A stretch of DNA of 64,000 bases from Acidobacteriota bacterium (GTDB lineage: Bacteria; Acidobacteriota; Terriglobia; Terriglobales; Acidobacteriaceae), in the NCBI GenBank assembly GCA_021792795.1, contig JAJYUB010000009.1:1-64000 (forward strand), read 5' to 3'. The position numbers were made by a program, and so were the translations under genes. Below are positions 8,040 through 16,345 of the stretch, one piece after another. How positions within the stretch are numbered: position 1 is the stretch's first letter; each line of letters starts with the position of its first letter. Under the pieces are notes generated by a model. The model had not been told where the DNA came from. It did no database searches and saw only the letters and a list, made by a program, of their open reading frames with translations.

Positions 8040-9065
8040 CTAATGACCGGCGGTCGCTGCAGCCGGGGCTTCCTGAGCGGCGTACGAAACAATTTGCTTC
8101 AACGTGGTGTACGGCACGCCGGTCACCGGCACGGGCCGGCCATTCACGAACAAAGTCGGGGTCTGGTTGACATCCAGATCTTTGCCCAGCTTCACCGAAG
8201 CAGCCACAGCACTTTCCGCAGCCGGGGTCCCGGCACAAGTCGCCACCGTGGCAGCGTCGGCGCCGGCTTTGGTAGCGGCCGCCTTCAAGGTCCCGTCGGC
8301 ATCAGTTCTCAGGGAGTCCTGGGTATCAAAGACAGCCTGCACAAATTGAAAGAAGGCAGCATTGCCCTTCTGCTGGGCAACGCATACACCGTATTCGGCG
8401 GCCTTCTCCGCCTCCGGATGAATGCTGCTTAACGGGAAAAGCTCAAAAACGATGCGCGCGTTAGGAAAGTCCATCGCTAGTTTGTCCATGGTTGGGGCCG
8501 CCAATTTGCAGTCTGGGCATTGCAGGTCGGCAAACTCCACCAACATCAGACTTTTTGAGTTGGGTCCCCGATAAGGTCCGGTCGCCCGCTCTTCCAGTTT
8601 CTGCAAGGCCGCTGCAAATGGATGCGCGCCAAACGTGATGACGTCCGACCCTGCAACTGCATGATGGCCATCGGGAGTGACAAAGAACACCGTAGGCGAA
8701 GCGGTGTGAGAGACTCCCTGCTCTCCGACCAGAATTGTGACCCGGCTGATGCCGGGAGCTGTGGTGGTCTGGATGCCCATTACCTGCCAGACGCGGTTCG
8801 GATCATATCCCCAAATCTGCTTGAGAAAGGCGTTGACCTCTTGCGTGGTAGGAGAGGCAGCGGTAAAGCTCTTTGGGTTGGCGGGAGGAAATTCAATCTT
8901 TTCCGGCGGCGCAATGCTGTTCATCTGTAGCGGAGGCGCAGCGGGAGTGGCCTGCGAGGCAGGCGCCGGAGCATTCTGGGCAGCGCCTTGTTGGGCAATA
9001 GCCGCCATTCCACCATAAACCATCGCAAGGGCCAAAGCCGACGCAAGCATCATTTTTATTTTCAT
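8040..9065 (-). CDS. Secreted DsbA-family thioredoxin-fold protein
   Basis: This is a 341-residue exported protein. A signal peptide covers about residues 1-25 (ending near AIAQQ) and is followed by an Ala/Pro-rich linker. A first domain (about 50-150) resembles the N-terminal part of other acidobacterial DsbA-like proteins. The second is a thioredoxin fold with EFADLQCPDCK (redox cysteines about 183 and 186) and a cis-proline region QTPTLFVNGRPV. CPDC is a variant of the classical CPHC of DsbA. It probably forms or reduces disulfides in the periplasm. A DsbD homologue lies at 27494-29626. GAGGG is seven bases before the ATG. Confidence 0.88.
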   Translation of the reverse strand: MKIKMMLASALALAMVYGGMAAIAQQGAAQNAPAPASQATPAAPPLQMNSIAPPEKIEFPPANPKSFTAASPTTQEVNAFLKQIWGYDPNRVWQVMGIQTTTAPGISRVTILVGEQGVSHTASPTVFFVTPDGHHAVAGSDVITFGAHPFAAALQKLEERATGPYRGPNSKSLMLVEFADLQCPDCKLAAPTMDKLAMDFPNARIVFELFPLSSIHPEAEKAAEYGVCVAQQKGNAAFFQFVQAVFDTQDSLRTDADGTLKAAATKAGADAATVATCAGTPAAESAVAASVKLGKDLDVNQTPTLFVNGRPVPVTGVPYTTLKQIVSYAAQEAPAAATAGH

Positions 9066-9095
9066 ATATATCCCTCAAATAATTGAATCGAACTG

Positions 9096-10751
9096 TTAAA
9101 CCTGGACTTTGACCGCAATGGGAAATCTGCGGCCCACACCGAACGATTTCTGGGTCACCTTCAAGACCGGGGCCGCCTGCTGACGCTTGTATTCACTGCG
9201 TTCCACCATGCGCAAAATGCTCCGCACCAAGTCCATATCCTGAGGCAGCGTGCTCGCTTTCACGATGGCTTCCGCCGTTTCATATCGCTCGACATAGGCT
9301 TCGAGAATCGGATCGAGCACGTCATAAGGTGGCAGCGAATCGGTATCTTGCTGGCCCGGACGCAATTCTGCCGACGGAGGCTTTGCCAATGTGTTTCGGG
9401 GGATTATTTCCCGGTCGCGGTTGGCATATGCGGCGAGCCGATACACGCAGGTCTTATACACGTCTCCGATCACCGCCAGGGCACCCACCATGTCTCCGTA
9501 CAGGGTACAGTATCCGGTCGACATCTCCGATTTGTTGCCCGTAGTCAGAACCAGGGCGCCCAGCTTGTTGGACAAAGCCATCAAGAGCGTGCCGCGAATT
9601 CTAGACTGAAGATTTTCTTCTGTAATGTCCGGTGGATAGCTGTTGAGGAGGGGTCGCAGGGCCTTCAACTGTTGCTGAAAAATGTCGTCAATTGGAATCA
9701 ATTCCCACTGGATCCCGAGATTTTGTGTCAGCTGACGCGCGTCGTCGATGGAGCCCTGAGAGGAGTATTGGCTGGGCATGCCGGCCCCGAGGACATTCTC
9801 CGCACCCAATGCTTCGGCGGCAATTGTCGCCACAAGGGCTGAATCGATGCCGCCGCTGAGCCCGACTATGGCCCTGGAAAACCCGCATTTGCGGACATAA
9901 TCCCGCGTGCCTAGCACCAGCGCATCGTAGACTGCAATGTCTTCATTCTCTTCAGAAGGGCGAATTGCGGCGGCGGCAGCGGAAAGATCGACGAAAAGCA
10001 GATCTTCTTGAAATGACCGGGCCTGTGCGATGTTGGTTCCTTCAGCATCCAGCACCAAGCTGCTGCCGTCGAAGATCAAGCTGTCGTTGCCGCCCACCTG
10101 GTTCACCATGGCAACGGGCACGTGATGGCGCCGGGCGATGGCCGCCAGCATGGCTTGACGCATGTCTCGCTTGCCGCGATAGTACGGCGAGGCAGATAGA
10201 TTGACGATGAAGGTCGCGCCCTGGTGCATCAGGTTCTCAACCGGATCCACCGGGTATAAACGCTGCGTCCAGAAGTTCTTGTCGTTCCACGCATCTTCGC
10301 AAATCGTAATCGCGATGCGTTCCCCCACGAGTTCATACAAGGCCTGGCTCGCAGCCGGCGCGAAATATCGTTGCTCATCGAACACGTCATAGTACGGCAG
10401 CAACATTTTCGATTGGATGAACTCCACCCGGCCATTGCGCAACAGGACGGCGGAATTCATGACTCGCTTGCCAGTCGTGGACGGCGCGGGTGTTGGGCAA
10501 CCGCAGAGTACGGCGATGGGATGGTTCGCGGTGACCTGCTCGGCAATTTCCGCCAGCGCCTCTTCGGCGCGAGCGAGGAACGAAGCCTTTTCAAGTAGAT
10601 CGGCGGGCGGATAGCCGCAGACGGCCATCTCCGGAAAGATGACCAGGTCGGTGCCGTGCCGCTGGCTGGCAACGCTTACCTCGACAATTTTACGGACGTT
10701 TCCAGTAAAATCTCCGATCGTCGGATTGATCTGCGCCAGGGCGAGCTTCAC
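9096..10751 (-). CDS. nadE: Glutamine-dependent NAD+ synthetase
   Basis: This encodes 551 residues in two domains. The N-terminal nitrilase-type glutaminase has its catalytic triad in LVIFPEMAVCGYP (Glu), VEFIQSKMLLPYYDVFDE (Lys) and ITICEDAWNDKNFW (Cys). The C-terminal ATP-pyrophosphatase synthetase has IVGLSGGIDSALVATIAAEA (P-loop SGGIDS) and LTTGNKSEMSTGYCTLYGDM. It converts nicotinate adenine dinucleotide to NAD+ using glutamine nitrogen. The start is a GTG at 10751 with AGG close upstream. With NAD kinase at 20428, two late steps of NAD(P) synthesis are in this window. Confidence 0.96.
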   Translation of the reverse strand: MKLALAQINPTIGDFTGNVRKIVEVSVASQRHGTDLVIFPEMAVCGYPPADLLEKASFLARAEEALAEIAEQVTANHPIAVLCGCPTPAPSTTGKRVMNSAVLLRNGRVEFIQSKMLLPYYDVFDEQRYFAPAASQALYELVGERIAITICEDAWNDKNFWTQRLYPVDPVENLMHQGATFIVNLSASPYYRGKRDMRQAMLAAIARRHHVPVAMVNQVGGNDSLIFDGSSLVLDAEGTNIAQARSFQEDLLFVDLSAAAAAIRPSEENEDIAVYDALVLGTRDYVRKCGFSRAIVGLSGGIDSALVATIAAEALGAENVLGAGMPSQYSSQGSIDDARQLTQNLGIQWELIPIDDIFQQQLKALRPLLNSYPPDITEENLQSRIRGTLLMALSNKLGALVLTTGNKSEMSTGYCTLYGDMVGALAVIGDVYKTCVYRLAAYANRDREIIPRNTLAKPPSAELRPGQQDTDSLPPYDVLDPILEAYVERYETAEAIVKASTLPQDMDLVRSILRMVERSEYKRQQAAPVLKVTQKSFGVGRRFPIAVKVQV

Positions 10752-10863
10752 TGACCTAGTGTAACCAGCGAAGATGACAGAAACAAACTCTGAGGAATGA
10801 GTCGCAGACTGATAGCGGGTGGCATTTTGCGCCCAAGCCCCAAGCCGCCCAAGAAGGATACTT

Positions 10864-12405
10864 CTATGTTCCTGTTCCGCTGAGGACCACGCCCACGGTG
10901 CGGGTCATGATCTTGAGATCGAGCCAGAGGCTCCAATTGTCAATGTAAGCGGTGTCGAGCGAGATGTATTGATCGAAGGACGGGTCCTGGCGGGCCTGCA
11001 CTTGCCACAGACCCGTGATACCGGGCAGCACTTCCAGGCGGCGCAAATGCCGCAACTCATACAAGCGAACTTCTCCAGCCAGCGGAGGCCGAGGACCGAC
11101 GACGCTCATATGGCCAGCCAATACGTTCAGAAATTGTGGCAACTCATCCAGCGAGTACTTGCGCAGAATCCGGCCAATCCGAGTCACCCGCGGATCTCCA
11201 GTCATCTTGAATAGAACTCCGTCGCGCTCATTCTTATGGTCTAACTGCTCCCGCAGCGAATCCGCATTGACGACCATGGTACGGAATTTCCAGCAGCGAA
11301 ACGTGCGGCCTTTCCGGCCAATGCGTTCGGCCCCGTAAAAAATTGGGCCAGGAGAGTCGAATCGTATTGCAAGGATGATGAACAGGATCAGCGGGCTTAG
11401 GACAACCAGGGCCAGCACGGAAACCATGATGTCCATGCCTCGTTTCGTCAGCAACCCTACCACCGGGATGTGATGGCGATGCAATGGCATGGTGGGGAAT
11501 TGGCCGACATATTCGATCGGCGCGCTCCAGGCCAGGCCATCATAGAGATCGGGGACGACGCGGACATCCACGCCCCAGACGCTCGCTTGGGCAATGAGGC
11601 GCTTGACCACGCCACGCTCGCACGGGCCTGTCACAAAAATCTCATCGATGAAATGGCGGCGAATCAGGTCGCCCAACTCCTGCAAACTTCCCAGGATTTC
11701 CAGAGGCTGCTCCTCCGCCTGAGAATTTGGATAGAGATTTCCGATCTCGCTGCCTTCGTGCGGCATCGGAACAAATCCCTTGAAAGTGAAACCGAGATGA
11801 CGGATTCGCTGCAAATGACTGCGAATCGCCAAGCCCAGGGAGCCCGTTCCAATCACCAGCACGTTTCTGGTATCGAGGCCTTTTTCATACCGCTTGTACA
11901 GCGTGAGGCGCCAGGCCGCCCGACGCAGGCACAGGAACAACGTAGTTCCAACCAGCGTGGCAATGACGACAGCGCGAGAAATAGCGTCGGCACGCCCGAA
12001 ATACAAGGCACCCGCCAGGATCAGACTGGCCGTAAAGCAGGTCTGCACTGTCAACCGCTGCTCCCGCAATCCACTGAAGGCCTGCAGCGGCCCGTAGAGT
12101 CCATGGGCCCGGCTAACCAGGATGAGAATCAGCGAAAACCCTGCGAAATAGAGCAGGAGGGATGAAGGATTCGCCGCCATTGGAGCGCGATTGTCGAAGC
12201 TCGACAGGACGTTCGTCTCGCGGAAGTGTGTGGCCAGCGCGGCGGCCACGACGACGGTAAGAATGTCGACCGCCATCCACAGCAACGTCACTGTGCGGGA
12301 AGGGCTGCGGCCAGCAGGGCCGATTCCGCCCACCCGAGGGCGCAACTCGACAAAATTGTCCGCACTTCGAGCTGGAAACCAATGACTTAGATCAGGGGAA
12401 GCCAT
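10864..12405 (-). CDS. Polyprenyl glycosylphosphotransferase initiating exopolysaccharide
   Basis: This is a 513-residue inner-membrane enzyme of the WbaP/GumD/CpsE type. The N-terminal half has four or five transmembrane helices (from about residue 38), then a nucleotide-binding-like domain (VLVIGTGSLGLAI). The C-terminal sugar-transferase domain starts with a further helix (KRGMDIMVSVLALVVLSPL) and holds RIGRKGRTFRCWKFRTM, RKYSLDELPQFLNVL and SVVGPRPP, the catalytic block of this family. It transfers a hexose-1-phosphate from a nucleotide sugar to undecaprenyl phosphate. It stands alone here, with no glycosyltransferases beside it, so the polysaccharide is unknown. AGAGAAG precedes the ATG. 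Confidence 0.93.
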   Translation of the reverse strand: MASPDLSHWFPARSADNFVELRPRVGGIGPAGRSPSRTVTLLWMAVDILTVVVAAALATHFRETNVLSSFDNRAPMAANPSSLLLYFAGFSLILILVSRAHGLYGPLQAFSGLREQRLTVQTCFTASLILAGALYFGRADAISRAVVIATLVGTTLFLCLRRAAWRLTLYKRYEKGLDTRNVLVIGTGSLGLAIRSHLQRIRHLGFTFKGFVPMPHEGSEIGNLYPNSQAEEQPLEILGSLQELGDLIRRHFIDEIFVTGPCERGVVKRLIAQASVWGVDVRVVPDLYDGLAWSAPIEYVGQFPTMPLHRHHIPVVGLLTKRGMDIMVSVLALVVLSPLILFIILAIRFDSPGPIFYGAERIGRKGRTFRCWKFRTMVVNADSLREQLDHKNERDGVLFKMTGDPRVTRIGRILRKYSLDELPQFLNVLAGHMSVVGPRPPLAGEVRLYELRHLRRLEVLPGITGLWQVQARQDPSFDQYISLDTAYIDNWSLWLDLKIMTRTVGVVLSGTGT

Positions 12406-12803
12406 TCTGTGTCTTCTCTACTTGCGTTTGTGAGTCGCCACAACAGGCAGAAGGAATTCCAAAAAGTTTTCAAGAAGAAGTCGACAGGTCTCGGCCATCT
12501 TTGGAGTGGTCACTTGCCTGAATGCAAACCCAAAATCAGAGATTCAAATTTCTCCCACGGGCCATGGCCAAGTCATCCATCTGACGGTGCCCAATCCTTG
12601 GGAACTGCAATATGTCGCGGCTTTCAGTTTAGATGCTTCGCGCCCGACTACCGTCACCCAGCAATTTTCCAACCGGCGTTTCAACGATGGTAGATGGTCA
12701 GGCGGCAGATTGCAACGAAAATACGACGGCCCGGAAACAAGGTACCGGGGTGCAAACCCACTCAAGGAAATAGGTTAAAGGGACCGCCGCCGCGATCCGA
12801 GGT
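12406..12803. other. Intergenic stretch with one doubtful small reading frame
   Basis: This 398-base gap lies upstream of the glycosylphosphotransferase and downstream of the MlaF-type ATPase, both on the minus strand. It must carry the transferase promoter, but I see no clear -35/-10 pair. On the plus strand a GTG-initiated frame at 12506-12778 would give 90 residues with a plausible beta-rich start (IQISPTGHGQVIHLTVPN) and a basic, Gly/Arg-rich end. It has no recognisable family or strong ribosome site, so I do not annotate it as a gene. Confidence 0.35.
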
Positions 12804-13619
12804 TTATTTCCACAACGCCGTGTTGGGGAGTGTGCGCTCGTCCAACCGCAGAAATTCCTGTAAAACCGGGTCGGCGGTCTTGCGCAGATCTTCTACCGAA
12901 CCGAAAAACTCCGCCTTTCCCTCGTGCAAAAACAAAATGCGGTCCGCCAGCTTTTCGGCGATCTGCATGTCATGAGTCACAACGATACTGGTCAGATGTA
13001 GTTGGACCTTTACCTTCTGGATCAGATTCCCCATCAAGTGCGCCATCAGTGGGTCGACCATCGTCGTGGGTTCATCATAAAGAATGGCTTCAGGCTGCGC
13101 CGCCAGCGCCCGTCCGATGGCGACAGCGCGACGCATGCCGGTGGAAAGGTCCGATGGCAGGCCGTGCGCCATTGCGCTGACGCCGACCATCCCCAGCAAG
13201 CCGTTCACGATCTGGTCAATCTGGTCCTCGCTCAATTCCCCACGCTGCCTTAGAGGAAATGCAACGTTCTCGAACACGCTCAACGAGTCGAACAATGCGC
13301 CGCTTTGAAAAACCATGGTCACATCGCGCCGAATCGACTGCATCTGCTCCTCAGTAAAGTCGGTGACGTCCTTCCCTTTGACCACGATGCGACCAGAATC
13401 CGGCTTGAGAAATCCCATGATGATTTCCAGCGACACCGATTTGCCGACGCCGCTTCGCCCGATAATGCAGAGCGTTTCCCCTGGAAGCACGAAGAAGCCG
13501 ACGTCATCGAGCACAACATTATCGCCGAACCGTTTGCAGACGTGTTCAAAGGCGATAAAAGGCTGGACCGGCGTGGATGTGCGATCTCCCATTCCTTTGA
13601 AGATAGCCGAAGTTGGCAC
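12804..13619 (-). CDS. ABC transporter ATP-binding protein, MlaF-like
   Basis: This 271-residue ATPase has Walker A IIGRSGVGKS, Q-loop MVFQSGALFDSLSVFENVAF, signature LSTGMRRAVAIGRAL, Walker B ILYDEPTTMVDP and switch His VVTHD. The signature is LSTGM in place of LSGGQ. Met at the last position (LSGGM) is typical of MlaF-type ATPases, which drive phospholipid or sterol traffic between inner and outer membrane. No MlaE permease or MlaD/MCE protein is adjacent, so its partners must be elsewhere. It follows mobA by 27 bases on the same strand and may be cotranscribed with it. The first 20 residues are a non-conserved extension, and an internal start is possible. Confidence 0.9.
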   Translation of the reverse strand: MPTSAIFKGMGDRTSTPVQPFIAFEHVCKRFGDNVVLDDVGFFVLPGETLCIIGRSGVGKSVSLEIIMGFLKPDSGRIVVKGKDVTDFTEEQMQSIRRDVTMVFQSGALFDSLSVFENVAFPLRQRGELSEDQIDQIVNGLLGMVGVSAMAHGLPSDLSTGMRRAVAIGRALAAQPEAILYDEPTTMVDPLMAHLMGNLIQKVKVQLHLTSIVVTHDMQIAEKLADRILFLHEGKAEFFGSVEDLRKTADPVLQEFLRLDERTLPNTALWK

Positions 13620-13646
13620 AGATTGTTTCGAATTGTCCGCGAAGAA

Positions 13647-14405
13647 TTACTGGAATCGAAGCCGCTGTGCCTGTCGCCAGTCCTCTGGGGTGTTGATGTT
13701 CAAGAACCATTGGCTGGGGTTGGGCGAGGGCTGCATGGCCGCAGCAAAACTGGCCGCATCCCACAACTCAACGCAAAGCGCACTGCGGTTTCCATGAAGT
13801 TCTACGCCTGCCGGGGGATTTTTTGCCGCATCCTGAAGGGCCGCCATCACCTTGAACTTCCCTGCCTCCAGCGCCGCGCGAAGCCCCGCAGCGAGAGCGC
13901 GGTGGTACAGTCCGCAGAGGGGCTGGGGCAACCCCTGGAACTGCGGAAGAATGCAGGCGATTGCACCGAAGGACGAAGAGCGAGAAGGGCCTTCATTCTC
14001 TTTTGCAGCGTTGGCGCGGGCGGCAAGCGCTTGCAGCGCCTCTATCGGCAGCAAAGGCAGGTCGACGGCGAGAATGAAATTCCAGTCAGTCGTTGCATGT
14101 TCCAGCGCGGCCACGATGCCGCCCAAGGGTCCGCTTCCCGGCAGCGCATCTGCAATGACTGTTTCTGTGCAGGATAGATCGTTACGGTCGGCACAGATGG
14201 AAACCGTGTTGCAAACGCATTCGAGTCGCGCAATCGCGTGCTGCAGCATGGTCTGGCCGTTTCCTTCACTCGGCCAAGGCAACAACGCCTTATCCTGGCC
14301 TAGCCGCGAACTACGACCGCCCGCCAACACAAATCCGGAGATTTTCGCGCGAGCGCCGGTCGCCGAATTTCCAGGATCGCCGCCCGTTGACGAGTCTGGC
14401 CGCAC
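13647..14405 (-). CDS. mobA: Molybdenum cofactor guanylyltransferase
   Basis: This encodes 252 residues. The nucleotide-binding signature is FVLAGGRSSRLGQDKALLP, with GPLGGIVAALEH and FILAVDLPLLP following, as in MobA. It joins GMP to molybdopterin to make the guanine dinucleotide cofactor of DMSO-reductase-type enzymes. The GTG start at 14405 overlaps the stop of the M20 peptidase gene by one base, so translation may be coupled. The first 20 residues precede the core and are not conserved. A later start is possible. No other molybdenum cofactor genes are seen in the window. Confidence 0.88.
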   Translation of the reverse strand: MRPDSSTGGDPGNSATGARAKISGFVLAGGRSSRLGQDKALLPWPSEGNGQTMLQHAIARLECVCNTVSICADRNDLSCTETVIADALPGSGPLGGIVAALEHATTDWNFILAVDLPLLPIEALQALAARANAAKENEGPSRSSSFGAIACILPQFQGLPQPLCGLYHRALAAGLRAALEAGKFKVMAALQDAAKNPPAGVELHGNRSALCVELWDAASFAAAMQPSPNPSQWFLNINTPEDWRQAQRLRFQ

Positions 14406-15784
14406 TACTTCTCCCCACCGAGTCTTTCAAAGAAGCGAATCAGCGCTTCGATGCCGCGATGGAAATTTGCAATGCAGAATTTCTCGTTGGGAGCGTGCAA
14501 ATTGTCGTCCGGCAACCCGAACCCCATCATGACGGATGGAACCTTCAAACTGCGCTCGAAGTCGCCGACGATTGGGATCGAGCCGCCAGCACGAATGAAG
14601 ACTGTGTCTTTTTTAAAGACATCGTGCAACGCGGCAGTCGCTGCTTTCACATAAGGATTGTCGACACCGACGACGATCGCGTCTCCGGAATGGATCAGTC
14701 GAACGTCGAGCGAAATTCCTTTAGGGCAGATCGACTCCACATATTGCTTGTAGAGCCCAAAAATTTTCCGTGGCGCCATGTCGGGAACCAGGCGCAGCGA
14801 CACCTTCGCCGAAGCCTTCGCAGGAATCACAGTCTTGGCGCCATCCCCAATAAATCCCCCGGGCATACCATGAATTTCGAGCGTGGGCCGTACCCAAAGG
14901 CGCTCCAGAACCGAATACTCCAGTTCCCCGGTCAATGCGGAAGAGCCGACTTCTTTCTTTTGAAATTCGGCTTCGTCGAAAGGCAACGACTTCCAGGCAT
15001 TCAGTTCTGCCGCGGATGGCGGCACAACGTCGTCATAAACGCCGGGGACCAAGATGTGTCCGTTGGCGTCTTTCAACTGCGACAGGACCTGGCAGAGCGC
15101 GAAAAATGGATTGGGGGCGGCGCCGCCATACATGCCGGAATGCAGATCGGTGGCAGCTCCACGCGCCTCGATCTCGGTGTAAATCATGCCTCGCAATCCG
15201 ACACACAATGTTGGCAAATCCGGCGCAAACATTTCCGTGTCGGAGATCAGCGCAAAATCCGCCCGCAAGCGGTCCGGATGGTCCCGGACGAACTGGACAA
15301 TTCCCTCGCCGCCCACCTCTTCCTCGCCTTCCAGAATTACCCGAATATTCAGCGGCAATTTGCCCTGATGGACATGCAGCATGCTTTCCAGCGCCTTGAC
15401 GTGCATGTACATTTGGCCCTTGTCATCCACCGCCCCGCGCGCATAAATATTGCCATTGCGCTCCGTCGGCTCAAACGGCGGGCTGGTCCACTCCTCCAGC
15501 GGGTCAGGAGGCTGCACATCATAGTGGCCATAGCAAAGACAGGTCAGCTTCCCCTTGGCAAGCAGCCAGTCTGCATACACCAGTGGATGACCGCCGGTTT
15601 CAATTACCTCAACATGTTCAAGACCGATCCGCTTGAGTTCCGCGGCCAGGACCTCGGCTGTCCGGCGGACGTCGCCGCGATGTTCCGGCAAGGTGGAGAT
15701 GGAGGGAATCCGCAACAGTTCCTTCAATTCCTCAAGAAAGCGGCTTTGGTTCTGGCGTGCAAATTGAAGAGCTTCGGTAGGCAT
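14405..15784 (-). CDS. M20 family dipeptidase / metallopeptidase
   Basis: This encodes about 459 residues of a cytosolic zinc peptidase. Metal and catalytic residues appear in CYGHYDVQPPDP, GAVDDKGQMYM, ILEGEEEVGGEG (general-base Glu), ISDTEMF and the terminal LHAPNEKF. The dimerisation/lid domain is inserted around ATDLHSGMYGG. This arrangement fits the carnosinase-like dipeptidases of M20A. I prefer the ATG at 15784 to the one at 15790, because GAGGA lies six bases before it. It is the first of three closely packed minus-strand genes with mobA and the MlaF-type ATPase, although nothing links their functions. Confidence 0.92.
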   Translation of the reverse strand: MPTEALQFARQNQSRFLEELKELLRIPSISTLPEHRGDVRRTAEVLAAELKRIGLEHVEVIETGGHPLVYADWLLAKGKLTCLCYGHYDVQPPDPLEEWTSPPFEPTERNGNIYARGAVDDKGQMYMHVKALESMLHVHQGKLPLNIRVILEGEEEVGGEGIVQFVRDHPDRLRADFALISDTEMFAPDLPTLCVGLRGMIYTEIEARGAATDLHSGMYGGAAPNPFFALCQVLSQLKDANGHILVPGVYDDVVPPSAAELNAWKSLPFDEAEFQKKEVGSSALTGELEYSVLERLWVRPTLEIHGMPGGFIGDGAKTVIPAKASAKVSLRLVPDMAPRKIFGLYKQYVESICPKGISLDVRLIHSGDAIVVGVDNPYVKAATAALHDVFKKDTVFIRAGGSIPIVGDFERSLKVPSVMMGFGLPDDNLHAPNEKFCIANFHRGIEALIRFFERLGGEK

Positions 15785-15826
15785 AAACATTCCTCGGAAT
15801 GTAAAAGGTACAGGGTGACGTGTGTT

Positions 15827-16168
15827 TCAGTATCGGGCCATTGTGGGGTCAACGGCGCGGGCCCAGGCTTCAATGCCGCCTGCCAGCGACTGCGCCTGTT
15901 CGAAACCCTGTTCGCGAAGCCACAGTACCACACTTAGCGAGCGCAAACCATGATGGCAGTAGACGACGATGTGCGCATCCGGATCCAATTCCCGATGGAC
16001 GCGCGATGGCACGTCCCCCATCGGAATCAGCCGCGCCCCCGGCAGGGCGCAGAGTTTTGCCTCCCACGGCTCGCGCACGTCCAACAAACAGACTGATTTC
16101 GCGCCAGGTTGGGATGGAGCGTCTTTTAGTTTTTCCGTAAGATCCGGGACCGAAATTTCGTGTTCCAT
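15827..16168 (-). CDS. Single-domain rhodanese-like protein
   Basis: Starting from the ATG at 16168 this encodes 113 residues, the normal size of a single rhodanese domain. CLLDVREPWEAKLCALPGA is the CH2A-like opening. The active-site loop is VVYCHHGLRS, with Cys as the sulfur-carrying residue, and LAGGIEAW closes the domain. The open frame extends to 16306 but the extra sequence is unlike the family. It probably carries persulfide sulfur in the cytoplasm. It ends 37 bases before the M20 peptidase gene and may share its transcript. Confidence 0.88.
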   Translation of the reverse strand: MEHEISVPDLTEKLKDAPSQPGAKSVCLLDVREPWEAKLCALPGARLIPMGDVPSRVHRELDPDAHIVVYCHHGLRSLSVVLWLREQGFEQAQSLAGGIEAWARAVDPTMARY

Positions 16169-16345
16169 GGTCGCCTCCAGAATACAACGCAGGACCGGGC
16201 CCAGAAATAGGCGACGTGCAGGCGTTGGCGGCAAACGGCAAATCCGGCCCCATGGTACAAACAGGACAGGATAGGCACCCTGGGACCGCTGCCGCGAGAG
16301 AGGCATGATGTCCTATTTCGGCGCCCGAATGAAACAGCATACTTT

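Noticed and set aside
13305-15937. Long plus-strand frames opposite mlaF, mobA and the M20 peptidase
   Set aside because: They are antisense shadows of GC-rich genes with unmistakable families on the minus strand, and their own translations show no family features.
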